This document shows positions 1 to 15,400 of a stretch of DNA of 64,000 nt, in pieces. A model generated the notes under the pieces. It had not been told where the DNA came from, did no database searches, and saw only the letters and a list, made by a program, of their open reading frames with translations. Both the position numbers and the translations under genes were made by a program. The stretch's first letter is position 1, and each line of letters begins with the position of its first letter. The DNA comes from Streblospio benedicti. Lineage: Eukaryota; Annelida; Polychaeta; Spionida; Spionidae. The DNA lies in assembly GCA_019095985.1 (NCBI GenBank), contig CM032661.1:19615219-19679218 (forward strand), read 5' to 3'.

Positions 1-3000
1 AGACTTTGAGCTCAAAAACAAACACAGAGAATTGAAATATTATGCAAGTAGAGCTCGCTCAATTACAAAAAGGTCAAGGATAGTGTTAGCATAAAAGCAT
101 TCATTCTATGGACGTGATAAAACAACTATATCTGGTAAAGAAAGACATCAACACTCTTTTCTAATGACATCCACACCTTTTTATCACCTTTTTCTATATA
201 AAGCATGGCCGTTACCATCTTTTCTTGACAATAACTACTGTTTATCATCGATGCTTGCTGTGAAAAGCATTTGTTTAAAATTTAACGCTGTTGACATACA
301 AAGTCGATTTTTATGGAAATATCATATTGTGCTATCTTTATACTATCAAGTAATACATCAAATGTTCGAATAAACAAACCACTAAATTAAATGATGCTGC
401 CCAAAGAATTACGCAACTCCACTACATTCATGTTGCTGAGTCATAAAACATTATTTCCTTCAGTATATACTTTTATAACAGGGCAAATGAAGTATTTTCT
501 ATGCTGAATTCACGCAATTTTTGCAGACCATAAATCCATTATATGCACGGTAATGGCTGCCATAAAGAAAACAATTATGCCAAATGACAGCGCGGATTGT
601 AATATGTTATACATATTACACTGTGGACTACTTTTATGTGTTTCTCACTCCAATTAGCATTCAGCGAGTTTTCACTGTTATTACCCATGGCTGCAAATAC
701 TTCATAAATAATTGAAATATAAATGTAAATTCATTTTGTTATTATTTTTCTGGCTTTCATTTCAGACATTTGATCACAACCCTTCAGATTGCTAAAAATC
801 TGTTTGGAAGTACATAATAAAAAAAAATCTTCATTTAATATTTCTTTGAATTCTACAAAAAGATTTTTTTTAAATAAAACATTACTTGCTTTGTTTCATT
901 TATAAATGTTTCAAGCCCTTATCATAAATGCCTCTGTCCGTCAAATTACTCCAGGTATAATTAATTCATGCAGCTCAAATTTTCCAATTTTGAACTGAAA
1001 AATATAACAGATCATTGATGACCAATTAACAAAACTCAACCATTTGGTTTCTATCTTTGTCAAGTAAACTTCAAGTAGAGTATACACAATTCGGCTGCAT
1101 GATGTTATTTCAGAAAATGAATTCCATTTGCTTGTATTGGTATTACCGTAACAAGAAGTGACGGCTGCCATAATGAAATAGATGTAGCGTTCGTCATGCG
1201 AACACTTTTATGTGCACTTTATGTTTAGGCTTATATTACAAATTAACATGATCATGATATCAAACTTTGAAACATTTTCACAAGAAAAAGCTTCTTAATA
1301 ATTATATATTGTTAGTTACAGTTAGAACATCCACAAAACAGCCAATGTGAGTGTTATAAATTCACATTCAGAAGAAGTATTCAAAAAATTATTCTAACCG
1401 TAGAATCATACTATACATGTATTAACTGACAAAATTTGGAAAAATATATAGTTAACTAGCATCAGGTCTTTACAAATCACATCATGAAATATTTTGCTGT
1501 CTAACAACATCAATATTCAAAAGAAAGTCAGTAGTATTCTATCAAAATAATAATGAAATCAAATAAAAATGTGCATGTGACCATGAAAACCTGTGATTTG
1601 AAAATTGAATGTTTAAAGGCATCATTACAAATGGTTGAAACTGTCAAAACAGAATTCTGTTGATTCAGAGATGATAGCACAAAGGTCTTCAAAATCACGT
1701 CTGCCATATTGTCCACCTGTAGCTGTCAGGTGTCACAGTTTCACTTATAACGCTCAAATGGTAACACAGTTCAACGCATCTTCATTTTCTTGTTGCTGAC
1801 ACTTAATAAATGACACTTTTTTGATTTTTGAGAATTTTTATCTCGTAATACTAGATTACAGGATACATGTATATATAGAACAGAAAACCAATTATCATAT
1901 ATCCAATCACAAGGAATCACGTGATTCCTTTAAAAGAACATTTATAGGGGGAAATTACAACATGTAGTACATATTATATCAAATAGATATACAAATACAT
2001 TTGGTGTTAACTTCAAAGTTTTGAAGATTATTAAGCAAATCTGTTGTAATTTCCATAAATTAACAGCATGTAAAATGTCATGGGTCCAATGCTGACTTAT
2101 ACAGACTCTCGAGGCTCATCAATAACAAGCAGCTTAAAGTTTTGCTCAAAAGCACATTTTCTACATTACAATGATTTGTGACGATCCATAGTCATAAAAG
2201 GTCAGAAGCCACGAGGATAAACGGCCCTTTGGAGGCTGTTAAAAACAACCTTCACTTTGGACTTTGAATGGCTCTCGGTCAATAATTGGCTGTACATCAT
2301 ATTTATTTGAAGAATCTGCCACAAAAGACCACTAATATTTAGTGCCATGGAGATGATATCGTAAAGGCTAGTTCAAAATAGAAAATAAATACCCATTAGG
2401 GTATCTTAAGATATTTATCTAATCATTCTGAGCCCTCTTCAGATCCAAAAACATGATGAGATGAAGAGAACATCAAGGAAATTTGATAGCAGATTTCAGG
2501 ATACTAATATGTTAATCACTGTTAAGCTCAGGTATATTTACTATGACAGATGTTTGTGATCAATTTTGCACTTCTGCATTTTATACAAAACATAGTTAGC
2601 AAAATAGTGGAATTTAGAAGTTTGAAAATAAAACTGAATAAAAAATAAAGTTTTCAACTTAGAGCATCCTTGTTATTTTGTGGAATGTGACACTAATATT
2701 CTATAGTTGGTGATTAAAAGTACTAAATTTCACATAAAAACACAGATCTGATTTACACTTGTTATGTAGAAAACCCAAACCATGACCTTTGCCAATGTCA
2801 AGTATCCCGAGTTCAAGGTCATACATCTCATTGCATCATTACCCAAACGAGAGGCACTGTTGCTATGGCAACAACAGAAATAGGCCCCCAAGATCCATCA
2901 TTAATCTATTAAATGCATTGGCATAATCCATCATAAATGGTGAAATGAGAAAATGGTCGGTCCCTTCATCGGTCTTCATTATGGAATCACATATGCAGAG

Positions 3001-6000
3001 ATCAATCATTGTTTGGACATGTGCAAAATACATCCCTTTACAGAAAGCTAACTCCATCCCATATGATATTTAAATCCACAATTGTTTTGCTCATTAGGAA
3101 GACTTAAAGGAGTTTGCTCATCTAAACATCCAGTGGTGATGAGACTTGTCTTCAGCGAAAATCGCATATAACAAAACATTCATCCAAGGGTTTTGTGATT
3201 TCTCAATCCAAAACGACCATTACCATATATATACTACACAGCTACCCATCCCATTTGTTAGCATGATCTCAATTAACCATTATGATAATTAAATCTTACA
3301 TTATGTCCCAAAATTCATGCCCTTGTTAGCAAAATTTCCTAATCTGAAAAACATCACCAATGAATCAGTTTGAGCTTCCTTGCAGACCCGTAGTTCATTT
3401 GAACTTGCAAGTTTTATGGACAGAACAGGCAGAAAACATACACCAGTGAATATGATCTGATTTAACAGCTTCAATCGGAAGATGAAGTTCAACATGTTAA
3501 TAGCAATATTCAAGTGGTTAAAACGTGCCACTTCACTTTGTTAACTCACTGATTTTGTCTTTATTACTCCATGGTATTTACTCAAGAACGCATCGCTGAT
3601 CAAATGCTCAGATTGTTCCATGTCAATATTATGTTAGATGGGGAAGGATGTGACGATGCAAAGACATTTGAACATTATCAGATTGCAGTTCTCTCCAGCA
3701 AACAATGTTATTATTGCTGTACAAACAATGGACAGACCTCTTTTTTGAAGCAAGAATAAATTAATTTCCATTTTCTTCTTCGTTTACTTCATTCTTTTTA
3801 AGTAGATTATGAGAATACTTATGATATAGATGACATGTATGATATGGATTGTTTAAGTTGTTAAAGTCTTTTTCTTTCATAAGTCAACATTTGAACAAAA
3901 ATGTTTAAGAGTGCAACTGACAAACAATACTTCATTACATCATCCATACGATGTAATAAAATAGAAATAATTTATCAACTATAAAGTAACTTAATTTACA
4001 TTTATCTATTTCACATTTGTTGCAGTTTTAGATTAAAACAACTACAGTTTTAGAATATGCTTACATATTATGTGAAATTAAAATACCCCCAACGTAACTA
4101 TTGATACTCATGAGATGTCAGATGTCTTATTTAGAATTTCAGCTCTTCCAATTTCTATTTATATAACGCAGCGTCTAAAGAAAGTGTCACAAATATGTGA
4201 ATTATTGCATTCAGGAGCACACTTTTGAAGGGACCTGGCTCAACGAGACATGATGCTAACCTTGTGAAAGCAGATTATATTTTCTAATCAATTGGCTGAA
4301 GCCATCTTAATTAAATGGCCTGCAGGATAATATCTTCACTCATGAATTTCTTGAACTCTTTCAGAGCCATTGACATTCTGATGATGAAATGAATTCATCA
4401 AGCGGATTACATTCTGGAGCATCACCCTCATTGCCTAGTTTTTTATACTTTTTATAGTATTCTGCATTCAGCTGTCTGCATTTGTTGTTCTCGAGACACT
4501 GACTGAATAATGCAATAATGATCAGTTAAATGCCTATGGAAAAAAAAAAAAAAAAAACATTGTTAAAAACACTAGCATTAATATTCATGACTTAGTGTTA
4601 CACAGAGGTATGGACCAAAAAAACATTGGTAAAAGAAGGCGACTTACATTAGTTGATACATGTATTTGCATATAATTTTATGTGAAGCTGAGGAATGCTA
4701 CTTTACACCAGGCCATAAGCACCAAGCTTCCATGAGACAATTTAACTTTTTTCAATCAAAAACATCTTACTTTGCATTGAGAAATATATTCATATAACTA
4801 GGACCCGATAGACATCACATCAAGCAAGATAACAAATTTGCTGCTAATCAGCATTTGATGGCATATCAAATTTCAAACAGACAACAGAACTACTAATTAA
4901 CAAGACAAATCCTCTAATATCATGTTTCAGTTTGGCCATCTATTAGAGCTAGCATATTCTCTCATCACTAAATGCTGAACATTGGAATAAGAATGTGAAT
5001 TTAATGAAGCAATTATTCATGCCAATATGTGTTATTGTTACCCAGATGTTGGGATAGTCTGCACAATATTCCTGTACTGCGCTCAGAATAATAAGTGATT
5101 TAATGAAAGCAAATAGTGGCCCTTTTACAACACACCGGAATCCTTGTCTATTGTTGTCAGAGTCCTTCAATGGGTGGCATTACTGCTGGTCAGATATCAC
5201 AGAAATACTGCTCAATTTATGCACACTCATTGTGTCAACAAAAACAATGTTGACTTGGAAATAAATAGAGGTCACCATAAAATTATGTGATCAACTAACC
5301 AACTACACGTTTACAGTAATGTTAATTTGGATGTTATTTTCTTACGAATTTTCCTAAACCTACTTCTTAATCACGCACTACAATTTACGCTCCTCTAAAA
5401 ATAGTTCCATAATAAGGGATCTACAATGCGTACACTAAGGGACCTTGTTCTAGGAAATTCCGTATCACCCAATAAAATTATTAATACTGTTATGAAGAAG
5501 CATAATGACTCATACTATTTGCACAGAAAGGGATTATCACCTGCATACTCATTACCTCCTGTTAATCTGCATGTTAACACATTCTGTCACAATCATACAT
5601 GTTTATCAAACTCAGCTCAATCGTTATTCAGTTTACCACTGGTGAAAATAAACTAATTCATAAACATGTACGTGGCCTACCAAATCAATAATGATATGAC
5701 AATATACTAATATTCTAAGAACTTATTATCTGCGTGATAATCAGTTTTTCAATTGCTTAATTATTAGCCCTGCCAGGAAAATGCACAGGTCTACTTTGTG
5801 AATGTAGTCATCCATGGGACAGAAATGACACTGGACATAAGAGACATTGTCACTCTCCCAAGGAAAACAATAGGCAACCATCTGTTGGGACTTGATTATT
5901 ATCTAGCACAATTGTACAAACTGCAGGGGGTCATGATCGCAGTGATGCTATTGCAGCCTGCTCATATTTATACCCATGTTTGATCAGGACTACCAGTAGT

Positions 6001-9000
6001 AGTAGTAGATTTATGAGGCAAATTTGCAGTTGTTTTTAAAGATTGTAGCTGCAGTTGTTTTTACAGATTGTAGCCATGTTTGCTTTATTGTTAACAAGAA
6101 CACACCAACGACTACTGCACACTTTATAAAGATGCACAATCTGTAGATCTGTGGGGGTCAGAGGTAAAGAACAAATAAAATGTGATATTCTTACTATAGC
6201 GCAACATGACAGTCTTATTAAGAGCTCTTCACAAAATTGCTCCCCACCCATTTTCACCGATTTCACATGTAACAGTTCAACGTCATAGCTCACTGGCTTT
6301 CTCGTAAATGTATAGCATAAGTGATTTACTTTTTCGAAGACTGTATGAAGGTACTATAGGTGACAAGCAAAACAGTCTCATTGACATTTCAAGTTGTTAT
6401 TTTCTGTTGAACTGAACATTTACTGAAGTTGTATCGCCTGCACAGCAATAACAAGTGATGGGAAGTTGTAGCGCCAGTTATAAATAAAACGATTATCTAT
6501 AGACTTAAGTTGCAGAACCAGTGCCACAATCACAAGGCACAGTTTGTCACTTGCAGAAGTTCAACCACCATACTAAGTTTCTTCTAATAATGCCGTAGTA
6601 AAATGTTATGGATTTCACTAATGTCGCCCCACATTTTAGCAATGGTAGCCAATACTATCAAAATATCACATTGTTCAAACAGTCTTAAATGCAATGATGC
6701 GTCTCAATTCTACCAATGCTATTTAATCCTTTAAAGAAATAGCCTAATATTTATCTTATTATATTTTTTAGCTTGGCCTATAATTATCACAAAAGCCTGC
6801 TTACTCATCCTACCAGCCTGACAACCATTCCAATGGGTTTTCAGTATTGAACCTACAAAAGTCTAGTCTTGGATTCTGCTGTAAAAAATTAAATTGAAAA
6901 TTACAAAAATTGATCGTCTTAATTATTATTTTCGATGCTCAACCACCCTGTTCAAATATACTGACAAACATATTTTTAAACATATACCTGCTTACACAGA
7001 TTTTAAATTTATCAAATTTTGCTTAAAATGGATTAAAATGATAAAATGGTTGATATATTGATAAATTGTATATATATTAGTTTAGGAGAAATACAATAAA
7101 GTTGTACAAGATGGTGTAGATCTTTTTGTTTGACTATCATTTTGAATCACAAATTCAACATTTAAATCAACTACTTACATGTGCATTTTCCCTCCAAACA
7201 GAATGATCTATAGAAGCATAAGAAAATAGCATTGGTTTCTCTTAATTTTTTTTGTATGTGAAAAGCATCCATACAAAGGACTCCATCGAGTATCAGCTCT
7301 GCATAACCAAGGCCTATTTTTTGGGACAATAATATCAATTTTCGTAATAGACATGTTGCTCAATACATTTTGTTGCTGCCTTTGTGAGCAGACGCAATAA
7401 CGTTTGTTTATTCATGCATTTAAATCACTGCAAATCAGTATTTTATAGTGCATTTATTATTACTCGGAACTATGTGCCATTAATTGTGAATAAAAAGCAG
7501 CAAGTCAGATATTTTCCTGTGTATAAATTGTTACATGAAATGAATGTTGTAAAATAAAATCACAACTACTTTCTTTATCGGCAAGAGAACCATTATGAAT
7601 ACGGTGGACATGCAAAGATTGGTTAAAAGCCAATATAAATGCAAATGATATGCTTTTTTGAATGGACATACAAAATTCACATAACAGCTATTCAAAAATT
7701 AAAAGCAACTGAATGTCAGTAGTCTATTGAAATTAATTTTCTAGATCAAATTTTGAAGGGAAAAAAAACTACATCATTTTCTCTACAGTATGCATCATTT
7801 AGACTTTCTGTTTCGCATGGGGAAAAAGTGAATCAACACTTGACCGAGGTTTACTTACATCATCTAACTAGTCATATTTCCCAGCAAAATCATGGCATTT
7901 TTGAGCAAAAATCACTCTCTCAAAGCATGTACATTGTTTACAATGCCATATAATTGATTTAAAGGCCATTTGCCCAGGGCTATTGTACAGCAATTACAGA
8001 GTAACTGCAATGTATAATCGTCCACCTGCCCCGGTGTTGCTACCTAATCATTATTATATGCCATGTTATGGGCCAATCACAATGCATCACTCATACCATT
8101 ATTTACAATTACATGGTGATTTTAATCAATTATGAATACCATAATTAATTAATACTAAAAAAGTATTGACCACAATGCAAAAAATTAATTGTCTAAATCA
8201 AAAATTATCCTTAACCAAACAAAATATGATTATAATTCAAATAACATTCTTGACATGGTTTTAGACAACTTGAAGGAACATTTTATATTTGCATATACAC
8301 ATTTTCATCACACAAATCATTTTTTGAAGAGGGAGCATTCTACCGTCTTCACAATCATCAGCAATGAGAGCAAAGAACTTAAATAATGATGAGAGATATA
8401 CGTCTCTTTTTCTGTAAGTTTTTCATACATGTTTATTTTCACATTTTTTCAATAGCTAAAAAACAAGCTCTTTTTGGAAAAATAAAAAATACAAAAAAGT
8501 TTAAAAATTAATAAAAATAAATAAAGTATGTGCAATATAAGCACATATATGTATAATATTAAAAAATAGAAATACACGTTACATTTATAATAACAATATT
8601 ACATTTAAAAATCATACATTGCATAGATGGCAGTGATTTAACATTTAGAGATGTTGCATTATCGCTGCAAAATGATGCTCTAGTACTTGGAATTATCCCT
8701 TACTATATAAACTTAATTTGCACCCCCATATTCCCATGTGGACTCCCATAACTGACATACAAGGACAGAATAACTTACAATTAGATCCGGTCTCTTTTCC
8801 AATTTCATTATTTCACATCCATCTTCTTCCAATCTAATTTTCTCCCCACATTTGTTTGTTTGCTAATATAGAATTGGCGATTTTAGAATTAAAATAAATC
8901 GTGTTCAGTACTGTTTGTCAGGTAAATCATACTCATCTGGTGATAGTTAAAAAAAACACTTTACACGTTATACAGTTAAGTTTTCAGGAAGAATAGTAAA

Positions 9001-9046
9001 AATTCATTTTAAGTTTAAAAACATGTCATAATCAATCAAATCAATC
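1..9046. other. AT-rich stretch without recognisable gene
   Basis: I see no coding exon, RNA gene or young transposon here; open frames are short and look random. Small features only: an A-run of about 18 near 4540, five AGT units near 5994-6008, and a 25-base unit repeated twice at 6026-6075. The stretch could be a gene desert or a very long intron. Confidence 0.6.
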
Positions 9047-9440
9047 AAATCCTAATTCAACATCTTGGTCTCTAAAAAGTAGGTATCAGACAGGTTATGT
9101 TTTGGCTCAAATGTAAGCTGGATCATTTTTAGGTCAATGGCTTGATTCAACCTACCACTGAGGCCACTACACTTCTTATTGCACAGAGGATTGAGGTATA
9201 TACCCTTTCAGTATACCGTATGGAACAAGGGTACGTGCCATTGTCTTTCAAGGTGTGGAGGTTACTGCCACTTATCATGACTTAGGTCTTTCCAATGTTT
9301 ACCCCCCGTAAGCCTTTAGGTTTCATGCCAGCTTTCCACAATATCAACCTCTCTACAAGATCATTTAAGAACTCGGAAATGATGACCAGGCCACAAGCCT
9401 AGATAAATTATAAGGGCAACCTGGCCAGCATTCTTGAAAC
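9047..9440 (-). mobile_element. LINE fragment, RT C-terminal part (zinc-finger LINE family)
   Basis: Read on the minus strand, the frame gives LILWKAGMKPKGLRG, then NIGKT and VMISGSNLHTLKDNGTY. This is the stretch after the reverse-transcriptase core in a family of invertebrate LINEs that carry a small Cys-rich finger there. The low-coordinate end runs into a TTGATTTGATT-type simple tail, as expected for the 3' end of a LINE on this strand. The frame holds stops and shifts, so it is a dead 5'-truncated copy. The same family appears at 12.1 and 49.1-50.2 kb. The clade (RTE-like or other) is not resolved. Confidence 0.6.
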
Positions 9441-12059
9441 ATGAATATCATTTTTTAAATTGTCTTGTCAACCTTACAAATAAATAAAAAATCATTCCGC
9501 ACAATGTGTCTAGAAGCTATGAAATACATGTATATGTATCATTCATAACAATTGCTACTTTATTATCAAAATTGCAATCTTTAGATTAAAACATATCACA
9601 TCCCCTCCAATTTGTCATGCAACAATTGAGTTTATAAAAATTGTTATCGTAAAGTATTTTGTCTCTAATCAATATACATGGAGTAATTAGGTTGTAATGT
9701 TATTGTGCATGGTGCATTCAATCATAACACAGCGACACAAATAATACCCCACATTGTATTAATGTCGTTTGAAATGATAAAATAGCTTTTAGGCAAAATT
9801 ACATGATCACTCATTTTTGCACTTAGCTTGCGGTCACATAAACATGTTGACTGTATTACATTTGATTTTGCTCATCCATTTGATCAAATAATCCAGAAAG
9901 ACAAAGTGATTGTTGTATATAACTGTTATAGTTACATTGCTAAATGACTTGAGGATCATGTGGTCATGGTTTCAATCCCCACTTGATGTTTGGCTGATAA
10001 TTGAATGAGCTACAAAGAAAAGTTTACTTCGCTTGTTGGTAAATAAAAACCAATGAAATAACATAGCAAGTTGTCATCTCCATGATCATGATAGATACCA
10101 AATAATAATACCCGACATCACTACCATGACAGAAGTTAGCTTTGTGTCCATGATCCTTGGACATAGGCGATTGTTGAAACATCTAAATGCTCAATGGTGT
10201 CAAGACTTTGAAAACACACATCTAGATGGCTTTGAATGCACTCTTTGGTTTGACTCGCTGACAGGAAGTATTGTCTACTGCCCTAGGCTATATTAATAAC
10301 ATACCTGTCATAACATTATCACATGAAAAGTGAAAGTGAATGTCAATTTGATTGTTTGTTACTGATAATGATTGTTTAATAAATGCTGAAATTTTTGATA
10401 ATGACATGTATTACTTGATTACTTTCAAGTCATCTGATCTTAAGATCACAAATTCATTAAATATTAAATACCACAAATGTATACCTAGTAAACACACCAA
10501 TCATGTACTATATGTTCAATTTTACGCATTTAACAGTAAAGAAAATGATAATTGCTCAATCATGATTTCATAAAAAATATATTGGATATAAGTATTTTTA
10601 ATGATTATAAATTGTATAATCATGTTCTCCATTTGTAGTTTATTACTGGTTGTAAAGTCCAGCTGTGAATAATGGCGGTTTCGCTTTTGATCCCATCAAA
10701 TAACAGCGTGATTAAATCTAAACGAATGAAACACCTTTAACAGCCACAATTAGTTTTATATATTTATCAATATCACATCTGTTCATCCTCTGTGATTGAG
10801 GCTTGTTTTTATGTTATGAAATAAATCAATACGTAACACCTGCCATTGCCACTTAACAGAGCAGTTAATGAAAACTTGAAAAGAAATACAATATGCGAAC
10901 TATGTATTTTTCAAACATGGCCAATCAATTTTCAATATTTGCAGTGAATCATGTTATGCTATGCATTTCATTTGTACATTTCATTTATATATAAAGGGGA
11001 ACGTCAATACTAAAATTGTGTACTTGGCAAAACTAATAACAATCGTCCGATATGCTTCATTCAAAATGTGTAAAAATGCATCAAAAGTCAACTCAATAAA
11101 GTTGGTCATGTGATATCACACGATTTATGCACTTATAATTGATGAGCGCTGTAATTACACTCAAATCATGAATAGAAACGACATTAATTATTGCAGTGTT
11201 GGCTAGTTCATACAGAGGGCTAACTGTCCATGGCCAGTGCAAACGTGCCTCATTTATGGACACTTAATGCTGATCTCAAGCTACCATCTTTCTGTTTTAT
11301 TATGTCCTATTAAATTAGCAAATTAATTTTTAGCATAACAAATTGATAAAAAGTCAACGACTTCATCTCAACTCCAGATATTTGTCACCTTTTGATTATA
11401 ATGGTGGTCGAAAACTATTTCCATTGTCAATAAGTAACCATAACAACTTCAAAATGACCATTTACAAATACTAATACTGTCATACATGTACATGTGACTG
11501 GTTATGATCTTCATTATTGGTTTACACTGACTTAATGGATGATTAGCTCATCTCCAACTTAATGGGGTTTGTCCGTCCGTCACACTGCTCTCAACGAGAT
11601 AAAACTCTGTCTCCTCCATTATTCATGTGATTACATGTACTGTGATATTGGTGATATTGGATTGTGTGTGATAATCGTATGAGTTACTTTTACGAGTGTT
11701 TAAGTCTTCATTGTTACTGACAGTAATTATAACAACTATTGTACATGTCATTAAGAAAAAAACATTGATAAATCCAATTTATACTTGACATGATTACTAC
11801 AAGTTGCATCAAGTTATAAAAACAATTGCCTTACTTCATGTACACATACACCTGTAATACATGTATAGCATCGATGAATTGAATCTTGGTGAAGCCAGGC
11901 ACTAACCACCGCACCAACAAGTTTAAAAAAGAATATCTTAAATCATTCAAAAAATCTTGTTGAATCAGGAAAGCGGAAGATAAGTGTGTGGTTACCTTAG
12001 ACAATAATCATTCATCAATTAATCAAATCCTACATTCATTTAAGTGTGCAGGCCCTATA
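9441..12059. other. non-coding AT-rich stretch
   Basis: No exon or RNA gene seen. The only recognisable item is a short repeat relic at about 11541-11640, listed separately. Confidence 0.55.
11541..11640 (-). repeat. relic of a short mollusc-type interspersed repeat
   Basis: The plus strand reads TTAGCTCATCT and then TTTGTCCGTCCGTC. Its reverse complement (GACGGACGGAC followed by GATGAGCTAA) resembles the end of the repeat at about 55355-55435 (GACGACGGAC, then GGTGAGCTAA). I associate this type with mollusc genomes from memory; no family name is claimed. Confidence 0.4.
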
Positions 12060-12485
12060 TATACTAATTGTTCCTCCTTCAGAGCGTGTGGCCTGGCTGC
12101 CAAGTCTGCATCTCAACTGTACCCTCCAAGCCTTCGGTCATTAGGCTCTATCAGACCCATGCCCAACTGTGCCCAATCTTTCTGCATAACTGCACTCCAA
12201 GTCTGTTTTCGTCTTCTCTTGCCTTTCTTTCCTTCTATTACAAGTTTTCAATATCTATGATATACAATTTTTCTAACAGGCTCGCTGAACTGGTATAATC
12301 ATTAGGCTTAACACCACACATCCAGCTCATCATATCTCTGTCATTTCTTCTCAGGGAGTTACAGTAATGGAGGATGCTTCCCATGTCTCAGATCCATGAA
12401 GCAAAGCACTGCCTACACAGGTGGAATACACTTTACCTCTGGAAGGTAATAGTATGTGCCTGTTGGTGAGGATTGGCAGACGCTC
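12060..12485 (-). mobile_element. LINE fragment, C-terminal domain of the zinc-finger LINE family
   Basis: The minus-strand reading gives RLPILTNRHILLPSRGKVYS, then SALLHGSETWE, and further on a piece of an RKTW-type C-terminal motif. These match the order of the end of ORF2 in the same LINE family as the copies at 9.05 and 49.1 kb (compare [11 protein letters not shown] there). Several stops and shifts make it a fossil. On the plus strand it gives two overlapping frames of 76-90 codons that are shadows. Confidence 0.6.
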
Positions 12486-15400
12486 ACAAAAATAAGAAAG
12501 ATGAATTTGGTTTATGTTTCACTTTAATTGAAATTAAACCCAAGCACAGTTTATATCAATAAAGTGCAGAAAGATAACATTTAAACCAATTATTGGCAAT
12601 GAAACCAGCATATTTACATAACTATAAAATTATTTGTTCAATGATTTAGTCTATAATTATCGATAATTCATGATAATTTGTGAGTCAAGGGCAATCAAAA
12701 TTGGTTTGAGGCAATATGTCATTGGCGTGTCACTGGATGTGACAGCAACAAATGGTCACATCCATCATGTAATAAATGCTAATATAGCCACAAATACCCG
12801 CAGTTACTATTAATGCACTTTATTCAGCACAGAGTACATTGACTCAAATCAATTCACGCACATACTCATCTCTGCTCATGTTCATGTTTTAAAATCTTCG
12901 TCATACCATAGAACACTCGAAAGTTCCATGGCGACATCAGTTTAATATTACTTAACAAATAACAAATTATGTCTATATATATGCATATTACATCTCACAA
13001 ATAAAAAAAGTAAGCAAACATCGAATAAATGCAATATTGTAAGCAGACAACTTATTTCATAGAATACAATTAATCAAATCAATATGCTATTCAAATGTTA
13101 GGTCAAAATGTCCTTAAGTTTACAATACCATTTGAGAAATTTCATTGGTGTTATCAGCTGCTGCTAACTACATCAACAAAGTTGTTAGAATTCAATTGAA
13201 TTACACATTGATCTAAAACATTTTTCTGCCTAATGAAAATCATATTAGTTTTTTTTACATATACTTGTCCTTTTTCAGATACAAAACGGAAGTCACACTT
13301 ATAGAATATTGAATACTCCACAGGGCATTACTGAAATTTTTTTTGGTCCCTTAAACTCCCTATTAAAGATACAGGAAGCCTATATAAAATATATCCAAGT
13401 GATTTTGTTTTCATAATGGTATGACTTGCTTTTACGAGTATTAAACATGACAACTGGAAAACACATGTCATTCAGAAAAACACAGAAGACAAAAAGATGA
13501 GACATAAAGTACTAGAAGATTTCAAGGTACACAGGATGACCATAACCAGAACTCTGGGGAGTGGGTAAGGCAGCCTGGCTGTGCGCAGAGCCAAACCCTG
13601 ATAAAACTGGCAGAAGCCCTTTGAAGCAGAGACTTTTCTAACAAGCATTCGAAAGTTTTAAAAAAGTAATCTAAATTATAACAAGTTTTGTTTAAACAAT
13701 CTTACTTGGCAGCGACAGCATTATGATTTTGTTCTCTAAATGCTTACGGACATGATTCCTGATCTATTCAAGTTATACAATGATAAACCAAACAACTGGA
13801 TGACAACTTGTATTAAAAAAGGTTATATTTGTAGAGAGCAATTACTAAGTTTGAGAGTCACACAATAATTATTAATGGAAGAAAATAAAATGTAATAATC
13901 ATTACAAATAAAGCATTATAATTATAAGCATGATTAGTAATTTTTTTAACTAACAAAATCCACAATTATTGTTGTTGATTCACTTACTTCGATGGCTAAG
14001 GGTTCAGTTAAAGAGTATTCCGTTTCTAAATCCAATTCCACTGGACAATTGCCATCTTTAAGCTTCATGATCATGAAATCCTAGATATATCCTTGTCTAT
14101 TAGAGCACTATTAACATGTGGTCAAAGAATAACATATGTTTCAGTATCACTGCACTGAACTGGAGCTACTATACCGGCATATAATTGGTACTGTAAACTT
14201 GTTGCTTTTGCATTACACAATTTTTACACAATCATCAACTAATGTACATCAATATGCAACATCGACCTTTAGTGTTCATACTTTTTCACTGTAATTAAAA
14301 AGAAATAAATTCTAAAAAACTTCCATGTTCTTGGTTCTCAAATGATATGGTCATTGATCACCAGTTAAATGATTGAGTCAATATATCCTGGGAAATTAGA
14401 AAATTAAGACTCGATCTTTGGTCGTTTTGGACGGACATGTTTTATTGACTTTTTAGTGAAAGAACTTGCTCTAATAAAATGTTGTTCAGCTTACTGTGAA
14501 CTATAAATGCATATGACCATAATGATATTCATACAAATTTATTAGAATGTAGAATGATTACGTTTACCCTAGGCATCGGTACAGTGCAGCAGGTGCCTAT
14601 GGCCTGTATAAATTTCAACTTATCACCAGCATTGAGAAGTTGTGAGTAAAAGCATATGGAAATTACATGGGGCAATAACTTTGACACTTAATAAAGTCTT
14701 TTTCATATGGTGCGAAAACATTTCAAACAGAGGGGTATCATAGTTACGGATTTGCTGTTTTTAGAGTAATTGTATGTGGAAACTAAATATGGCAATAAAT
14801 GTGATACATGATAAGGATTCTGAAAATATGAGAAGATGCCATATGAATTTTCAGATTACAAACTGAATGCAATCAGCATGTTCAACCACAACACAATAAA
14901 GTAATACATCAATTAATTCATTAACAAATAGATTGGTTACATTATGAAAAACACTTATACAATACAAGTACTACAAGTAATACAAGTACTGGTATTAAAC
15001 AAAAAAATAGATAGCAACTATGTTTAACTTCTATCTCCGTTCTGAAACTCTCACATATTTCCAATTAAGTCATTATGAATTGAAATGCAATTAATAAAAT
15101 AATGAGCATATACACTTTGTAAGAAGTTTTATACCATTTATACCATGTAAAATATAGATGTAAATAATTCCCTTTCAATTTAGGATCCTAATGCATTCCA
15201 TTTTGCTAAGTCTAAATGGCATAACGCAGGATACATTCATCATGCTCCATGTTAATTGATGGCTAGAGAGGAAAGACAAATACTCCTCCATATGACAGCA
15301 AATTTGTCTTAAGAATTATATGTTCTAACTTGCAGACATTGATGGAGTAACTCATACTTTGAACTAAATTGGAATCACAAGAATATCGTTGCCGCTGCCA

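Noticed and set aside
4375-4410. CTGATGATGAAATG as another hammerhead
   Set aside because: No GAAA at the required place and no helix III.
5750-5960. Possible exon on either strand (Cys-rich in one frame)
   Set aside because: No consistent pair of splice sites and no recognised domain.
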